Shown: piece after piece, positions 59,768-64,000 of the stretch
How positions within the stretch are numbered: the first letter of the stretch is position 1
Layout of the letters: every line of letters begins with the position of its first letter
From: Ignavibacteriota bacterium
Lineage (GTDB): Bacteria; Bacteroidota; Ignavibacteria; Ignavibacteriales; Melioribacteraceae
Reading direction: 5' to 3'
DNA length: 64,000 nt
Assembly (NCBI GenBank): GCA_002698995.1
Contig: PAAX01000027.1
Span: forward strand, 62,001-126,000
Made by a program: the position numbers and the translations under genes
Notes under the pieces: model-generated
Seen by the model: only the letters and a program-made list of their open reading frames with translations
Databases searched by the model: none
Told to the model about the DNA's origin: nothing

Positions 59768-60763
59768 TTGGGGAATACGTATAAAGATTCCGGTGTAGAT
59801 ATTCAAGCCGGAGATGAAACAGTAAATAGAATTAAAAATTTAGTTAAATCTACCTTTAATAAGAATGTACTTTCCGGAATTGGTCATTTCGGAGCTTTTT
59901 TTGAAATTGACAAAAACAATTATAACAATCCCGTTTTAGTTAGCAGTGTTGATGGTGTAGGCACCAAACTTAAAGTTGCCTTCATGATGGATAAACATGA
60001 TACTGTCGGACAAGATTTAGTTAATCATTGTGTAAATGATATTGCAGTATGCGGCGCATCTCCAATGTATTTTATGGATTATTTAGCTTTCGGAAAATTA
60101 TTTCCCGATAAGGCAGAGCAAATAATCAAAGGATTTTCTATTGCTTGTAAAGAAAACGGAGTTGCATTAATTGGAGGCGAAACCGCTGAAATGCCCGGAC
60201 TTTATGATGAGAATGAATATGATATGTCCGGCACTATTGTAGGTATTGTTGAAAAAGAACAGATTATTGACGGAAGCAAAGTTGATAAAGGGAATGTGCT
60301 GATTGGTTTTCCTTCCAATGGACTTCATACAAATGGTTATTCACTTGCAAGAAAAGTTCTATTCCCTAAATTTAATGTTAATGATAAACCTGAAGGTTTG
60401 GAATTTTCAATTGGGGAGGAGCTTTTAAGAGTTCACAAATCTTATTTACATATCATAAACGAAATTAAAACTTTACCAGGATTAAAAGCGTTATCACATA
60501 TTACCGGAGGAGGAATTCTAGGAAATACGAAAAGAGTAATTCCGGAGGGAATGAATCTTAATATTGATTGGAAATCATGGAACTCACTTCCAATTTTCGA
60601 TTTAATTCAAAGAACCGGTAATATTTCTGATGAAGAAATGCGTTATGTATTTAATATTGGAATCGGTTTAATTGCTGTTGTTTCTAAAGATGATGCAGAT
60701 TTAGTCTTAGAGAAATCAAAATCATTAAATGAAAAAGCAATTGTTATTGGTGAAGTAATTTAA
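59768..60763 (+). CDS. purM: Phosphoribosylformylglycinamidine cyclo-ligase
   Basis: AIR synthase, fifth step of purine synthesis: FGAM plus ATP to AIR. The 331 residues start with TTG, preceded by AGGAG. Family blocks: 'YKDSGVDIQAGDETVNRIKNLV' (typical N-terminal opening), 'FGAFFEI', 'PVLVSSVDGVGTKLKVAFMM' (metal-binding), 'VNDIAVCGASPMYFMDYLA', 'ALIGGETAEMPGLY', 'VLIGFPSNGLHTNGYSLARK' and 'LSHITGGGILGNTKRVIPEG'. These match PurM in length and order. No other pur gene is in the window, and it is followed by an unrelated lipoprotein 34 bases on. Confidence 0.96.
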   Translation: MGNTYKDSGVDIQAGDETVNRIKNLVKSTFNKNVLSGIGHFGAFFEIDKNNYNNPVLVSSVDGVGTKLKVAFMMDKHDTVGQDLVNHCVNDIAVCGASPMYFMDYLAFGKLFPDKAEQIIKGFSIACKENGVALIGGETAEMPGLYDENEYDMSGTIVGIVEKEQIIDGSKVDKGNVLIGFPSNGLHTNGYSLARKVLFPKFNVNDKPEGLEFSIGEELLRVHKSYLHIINEIKTLPGLKALSHITGGGILGNTKRVIPEGMNLNIDWKSWNSLPIFDLIQRTGNISDEEMRYVFNIGIGLIAVVSKDDADLVLEKSKSLNEKAIVIGEVI

Positions 60764-60797
60764 TTTTCCTAAAACAATTTTGTGAAAGGTAAAATGT

Positions 60798-61313
60798 ATG
60801 AGATTTTTTCTTATAGGAATTTTACTATCCTTTCTCTTATTCGGCTGTGATAAAGGGCTTGAACCTCTTGATGAAGATACTTTAATCGGAACAGGATTTA
60901 CCGGAACAATAACTTTTAATGGTGAATGGCCCGACAGTGTTTTCAGAACCGTTGTAGTTTTATTTAAGGACAATTTAAATAGTCCGCTTGATTTCAACAT
61001 CGTAAACCTCAGATATATTAGCGAAGAAATTCCTTACGGAGTTAATTCGTATGAATATTCATCTCTGCAAAATTTTACTGTTGCAAATGTAACAGCTGGC
61101 GAGTACGCTTATCTTGCTGTAGCTCAATCAAAAACGGAAGAACTCTCTTTAGATAGAAAAGATTGGTATGTTGTAGGACTTTATGCTGCGGATGAAAGCC
61201 AGCAAAATCCAGCCATACTAAAAATTAACAACAATGAAGTTAAGCAGAATGTAAATATTGTCTGTGATTTCAACAATCCTCCAATACAACCACCGGGAGG
61301 AATAAGTGATTAG
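60798..61313 (+). CDS. Lipoprotein of unknown family paired with a TonB-dependent receptor
   Basis: A 171-residue lipoprotein (signal 'LIGILLSFLLFGCDKG', lipobox Cys about 17). The rest is beta-rich: 'GTGFTGTITFNGEWPDSVFRTVVVLFKDNLN' and 'FTVANVTAGEYAYLAVAQSK', possibly one immunoglobulin-like domain, with a Pro-rich tail ('PPIQPPGGISD'). I do not recognise the family. Its stop overlaps the GTG start of the receptor by eight bases, so the two are translated together, which suggests a surface capture partner for the receptor's substrate. The substrate cannot be told from sequence. Confidence 0.7.
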   Translation: MRFFLIGILLSFLLFGCDKGLEPLDEDTLIGTGFTGTITFNGEWPDSVFRTVVVLFKDNLNSPLDFNIVNLRYISEEIPYGVNSYEYSSLQNFTVANVTAGEYAYLAVAQSKTEELSLDRKDWYVVGLYAADESQQNPAILKINNNEVKQNVNIVCDFNNPPIQPPGGISD

Positions 61314-63462
61314 AATATTTCTATTATTACTTTTTGTGCTGATGAATATCAATGCCCAGCAGCACTCTCTAAGAGGATTTATTTATGATGAGAATGAAAA
61401 TCCTTTAATCGGTGCAAATATAATTATTAAGGGAACGGTTTACGGAACCTCTACTAATAATGACGGTTATTTTATTTTTGAAAACCTCGAACTTCCTAAA
61501 GTTGTTGTAGAAGTTTCCATGATAGGATTTGTAAAATTTACTTCTGAGGAACTTGATCTTACTGAAAATTCCGAATTAGAAATTACCTTAACACAATCCG
61601 ATTATGAACTAAATGAAGTAATTGTAACAGCTGGTAAATATAAACAGTCAATTAAAGATCTTCCGGTTAGTGCCGAAGTTTTAAGTGCTGAGTTTCTGAA
61701 TAAAAAAAATATTGTGAAATTTGATGATGCACTTAGATACGTTCCCGGGGTGCAGGTAACATTAGATCAAGTAAGTATAAGGGGTTCAAGCGGATACAGC
61801 CGAGGAGCAGGAACGCGTGTTCTCACTGCAATTGACGGAATTCCACTTTATACCGGAGATACCGGGGAAATAATCTGGGAAATTATTCCAGTACTAGATT
61901 TGGAAAGAGTTGAAGTTGTTAAAGGGGCAGCAAGTTCTATTTATGGATCTACTGCAATAGGTGGTGTTATAAATGTAATTACCAAGGATATTCCAAACAA
62001 GTCTTTAATCTCGGTTTCTACTTATCTTGGAGCTTATGATAAACCCTCATTCAGCCAATGGGACTGGTCAAACAAATATAGAACTTTTAACGGCATTTCC
62101 GTTTCTCATACAAATTCGATAACTGAAAAATTAGGAGTTTCATTTTCACTTTCTAGAAAAGAAGATTTAAGTTACAGACAAGGAGGATGGTTCCATCGTT
62201 ATTCTGGATATTTAAAATCAAAATATAATTTTGATGAAAACACATCCTTAACATTATTGGCTACTGGTTATAATCAAATAAGAGGAAATTTTAATTTTTG
62301 GAAAAATCTGAATAATGCTTTAGTTCCTCCGGATGGCGATCAAGGTATTACAGTTCCTTCAGAAAGATATATAATGGGTTTTTCATTAAATAAAAGATTA
62401 GATAATAAATTTAGTTATAAAATAACCGGAAGCTGGTATAGATCTATATGGAGCGATCAATCTGAATCCGATAATTCCTCTAACTCAAATTTATTTAGAG
62501 GAGAAGTTCAAACCGATTGGAATATTTCCGAATCACTTAAATTAATTAGCGGTACAGAGCTTCTTTGGGGAGAAGTAAACTCAAATATCTTTGGTAATCC
62601 AAACTCATCAAGTTTGGGATTTTATTCTCAACTTGAATTTCAATTGAACCGACAAATTAAATTATTTTCCGGCTTGAGATATGATCTCAATAAATTAGAT
62701 ACTCTAAAGTCTGAAAACTCAGTTTCACCTAAAATTGGTATAAACTATCAACCTACGGAAACAACGGCAATTAGAGCCAGTTTTGGCAAGGGCTTTAGGG
62801 CCCCTAGTCTTGCGGAAGCTTTTACTTCCACTATTACAAGCGGACTTGTAGTAAGACCAAATCCCCAGATTAAACCGGAGTATAATTATTCATACGAGTT
62901 TGGTATTAATCAAATTATATCAAAAAATATTTCTATAGATGCTGCATTTTTTCAGAATGATTATTTTGATATGATAGAGCCGGCATTCGAACCGGGAGGT
63001 CAATTTGTAATTTTTGATAATATAACAAAAGCAAGAATTCAAGGAACAGAATTAAATATTAAAACAGATATAGAATTTATTAATTCAATGTTCAGTATAA
63101 ATCATACTTACTTATGGGCGAGGGATTTAATCAATAATAAAGCATTAAAATATCGTCCAAGAAACCTCATTTATCTTAGTCTGGAAACCAATTTTAATTA
63201 TTTCGAAACAAGAATAGATTTCAGATATTGGAGCAGAGCAGAAGAAATTGATGACCAGCTTTCCAGAGTTGTTGCTGATGCACAATCTAGAGTTGAAGTT
63301 TTTGTAACCGATATTTCACTCGGAGCAAACTTATTTCAAATCGGAATACCCGGAAGAATCAATTTTGTTTTGAACAACATATTTAATTATAATTATGTAG
63401 AAATGATTGGAAATATTTCACCTATACGTAATATTTCAGTAAATTTAGATTTGTTATTTTAA
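61306..63462 (+). CDS. TonB-dependent outer-membrane receptor with N-terminal carboxypeptidase-regulatory-like domain
   Basis: A 718-residue active importer or sensor of the outer membrane. Start GTG at 61306, with ribosome site GGGAGG just upstream. Signal peptide (about residues 1-17, 'FLLLLFVLMNINAQ'), then a CarboxypepD_reg-like domain (about 20-95, 'LRGFIYDENENPLIGANIIIKGTVYGTSTNNDGYFIFENLEL'), a plug domain ('VRIRGSSGYSRGAGTRVLTAIDGIPLYTGDTGE'-like region and 'LERVEVVKGAASSIYGSTAIGGVINVITKD') and a 22-strand barrel with late 'KPEYNYSYEFGINQIIS' and final 'NISVNLDLLF'. The structure resembles BtuB/siderophore receptors; its ligand is unknown. A cobalamin ligand is possible given the BtuG-like gene in the window, but no riboswitch precedes it. 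Confidence 0.9.
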   Translation: MIRIFLLLLFVLMNINAQQHSLRGFIYDENENPLIGANIIIKGTVYGTSTNNDGYFIFENLELPKVVVEVSMIGFVKFTSEELDLTENSELEITLTQSDYELNEVIVTAGKYKQSIKDLPVSAEVLSAEFLNKKNIVKFDDALRYVPGVQVTLDQVSIRGSSGYSRGAGTRVLTAIDGIPLYTGDTGEIIWEIIPVLDLERVEVVKGAASSIYGSTAIGGVINVITKDIPNKSLISVSTYLGAYDKPSFSQWDWSNKYRTFNGISVSHTNSITEKLGVSFSLSRKEDLSYRQGGWFHRYSGYLKSKYNFDENTSLTLLATGYNQIRGNFNFWKNLNNALVPPDGDQGITVPSERYIMGFSLNKRLDNKFSYKITGSWYRSIWSDQSESDNSSNSNLFRGEVQTDWNISESLKLISGTELLWGEVNSNIFGNPNSSSLGFYSQLEFQLNRQIKLFSGLRYDLNKLDTLKSENSVSPKIGINYQPTETTAIRASFGKGFRAPSLAEAFTSTITSGLVVRPNPQIKPEYNYSYEFGINQIISKNISIDAAFFQNDYFDMIEPAFEPGGQFVIFDNITKARIQGTELNIKTDIEFINSMFSINHTYLWARDLINNKALKYRPRNLIYLSLETNFNYFETRIDFRYWSRAEEIDDQLSRVVADAQSRVEVFVTDISLGANLFQIGIPGRINFVLNNIFNYNYVEMIGNISPIRNISVNLDLLF

Positions 63463-63474
63463 TGAGACGAGATT

Positions 63475-64000
63475 ATGTTTATTGATACACATGCACATTT
63501 ATTCCTTCCTAATTTTAACGGTGAAGTTGATCAAGTAATTCAAAGAGCAAAAACTGCTGGTGTTGATTTTATAATTGTACCAGGCATCGATCTTGCTTCT
63601 TCAGCACAGGCAATCGATCTTGCTGAAAAGTATGATTTCATTTATGCTGCCGTGGGTGTTCATCCTCATGACACAAAAGAATGGGATGATTCTTTAATTG
63701 ACAAACTTGAAGAAATGTCAAAGCATCCTAAAGTTGTGGCAATTGGAGAAATAGGTTTGGATTACTATTATGATTTCTCTCCGAAAGAAATGCAGCTTCA
63801 TGCGTTTGAAAAGCAGATTGAACTTGCTCTTCGAGTCGATCTTCCAATTATTGTTCATAACAGAGAATCAAATGACGATATTATGGAATTTGCCAAAAGA
63901 TATAAAGATACAACTCTTCGTGCCCAGTACCATTGTTTCGCCGGCTCTATTGAAGATGCTAAAGAATTAATTGCTATGAAGCATTTCATATCTTTCCCGG
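63475..64000 (+). CDS. tatD: TatD-family metal-dependent deoxyribonuclease (5' part, cut by window end)
   Basis: The frame starts at ATG 63475 and is open through the end of the window, about 175 codons, so only the first two-thirds are present. The sequence starts 'MFIDTHAHLFLPNFNGEVD' with the HxH metal ligands of TatD/YcfH, followed by 'AAVGVHPHDTKEW', 'VAIGEIGLDYYYDFSP' (Glu ligand) and 'LPIIVHNRESNDDIMEFAKRY' (His ligand), then 'YHCFAGSIEDAKELI'. These match the TatD nuclease family, about 255 residues in full. It starts 12 bases after the receptor stop. The 3' end lies beyond the window. Confidence 0.9.
   Translation, partial: MFIDTHAHLFLPNFNGEVDQVIQRAKTAGVDFIIVPGIDLASSAQAIDLAEKYDFIYAAVGVHPHDTKEWDDSLIDKLEEMSKHPKVVAIGEIGLDYYYDFSPKEMQLHAFEKQIELALRVDLPIIVHNRESNDDIMEFAKRYKDTTLRAQYHCFAGSIEDAKELIAMKHFISFP

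Noticed and set aside
1-64000. tRNA, rRNA, CRISPR, insertion sequence, phage or restriction genes
   Set aside because: All gaps over 100 bases were read for cloverleaf, repeat or transposase signals and none was found.

Overview
The window is AT-rich (about one-third G+C by eye) and gene-dense, with no rRNA, tRNA, CRISPR array or insertion sequence that I could recognise. Gene content points to a Gram-negative member of the Bacteroidota/Chlorobiota/Ignavibacteriota group, most likely an Ignavibacteria relative. The main clues are three secreted proteins ending in 'NYPNPFNP'-type C-terminal sorting domains (type IX secretion), a DUF3078 protein, a Reg_prop/Y_Y_Y sensor kinase, many lipoproteins and porin-like barrels, a BtuG-like cobalamin lipoprotein, and promoters resembling the Bacteroidetes TTTG-N19/20-TAnnTTTG pattern. 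The species cannot be fixed from the sequence alone.

Layout. 1-4435 (minus): a compact run corA - mscS - unknown - DUF155 - mscS, which looks like an ion/osmotic-stress operon. 4546-9577 (minus): aldehyde dehydrogenase, esterase, M1 aminopeptidase and a PLP-dependent desulfhydrase/deaminase. 9739-13408: a plus-strand membrane protein facing a minus-strand amidohydrolase and porin. 13626-18657 (plus): ADP-forming acyl-CoA synthetase, D-Ala-D-Ala dipeptidase and a large type IX cargo protein. 18729-22007 (plus): a divergent TrpF-like protein, then a cobalamin riboswitch controlling a BtuG-like lipoprotein, then a porin. 22061-22912 (minus): DUF3078 protein. 23105-25884 (plus): a Fur-family regulator (probably Zur) with a Zn/Mn ABC importer, behind a promoter overlapped by a near-perfect dyad. 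25892-29832: lgt, a TolB-like propeller lipoprotein, a small unknown and an RsmF-like rRNA methyltransferase. 29959-32727 (minus): lrp-glnA and an amidase lipoprotein.

32848-41944 (plus) is the most unusual region. An SDR gene is followed by a tight five-gene set: outer-membrane barrel, small PstS-like periplasmic binding protein, histidine kinase, response regulator fused to a class III nucleotide cyclase, and a protein that looks like a RelA/SpoT-type HD domain without its metal-binding His residues. I read this as a candidate envelope-to-second-messenger signalling system. A separate Reg_prop/Y_Y_Y histidine kinase follows it.

41936-54066 is mainly minus strand: a small membrane protein, NagZ-like GH3 enzyme, BNR/VPS10-like secreted protein, CoaD, and three propeller or repeat proteins of the cell surface. 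One plus-strand acyltransferase interrupts it. 54063-59573 (minus) is a housekeeping run whose transcription order is hrcA-grpE-dnaJ, a ComEA-like protein, an unknown, a PilM-like protein and rsmD. 59768-64000 (plus): purM, a lipoprotein plus TonB-dependent receptor pair, and the first part of a TatD-family nuclease cut by the window edge.
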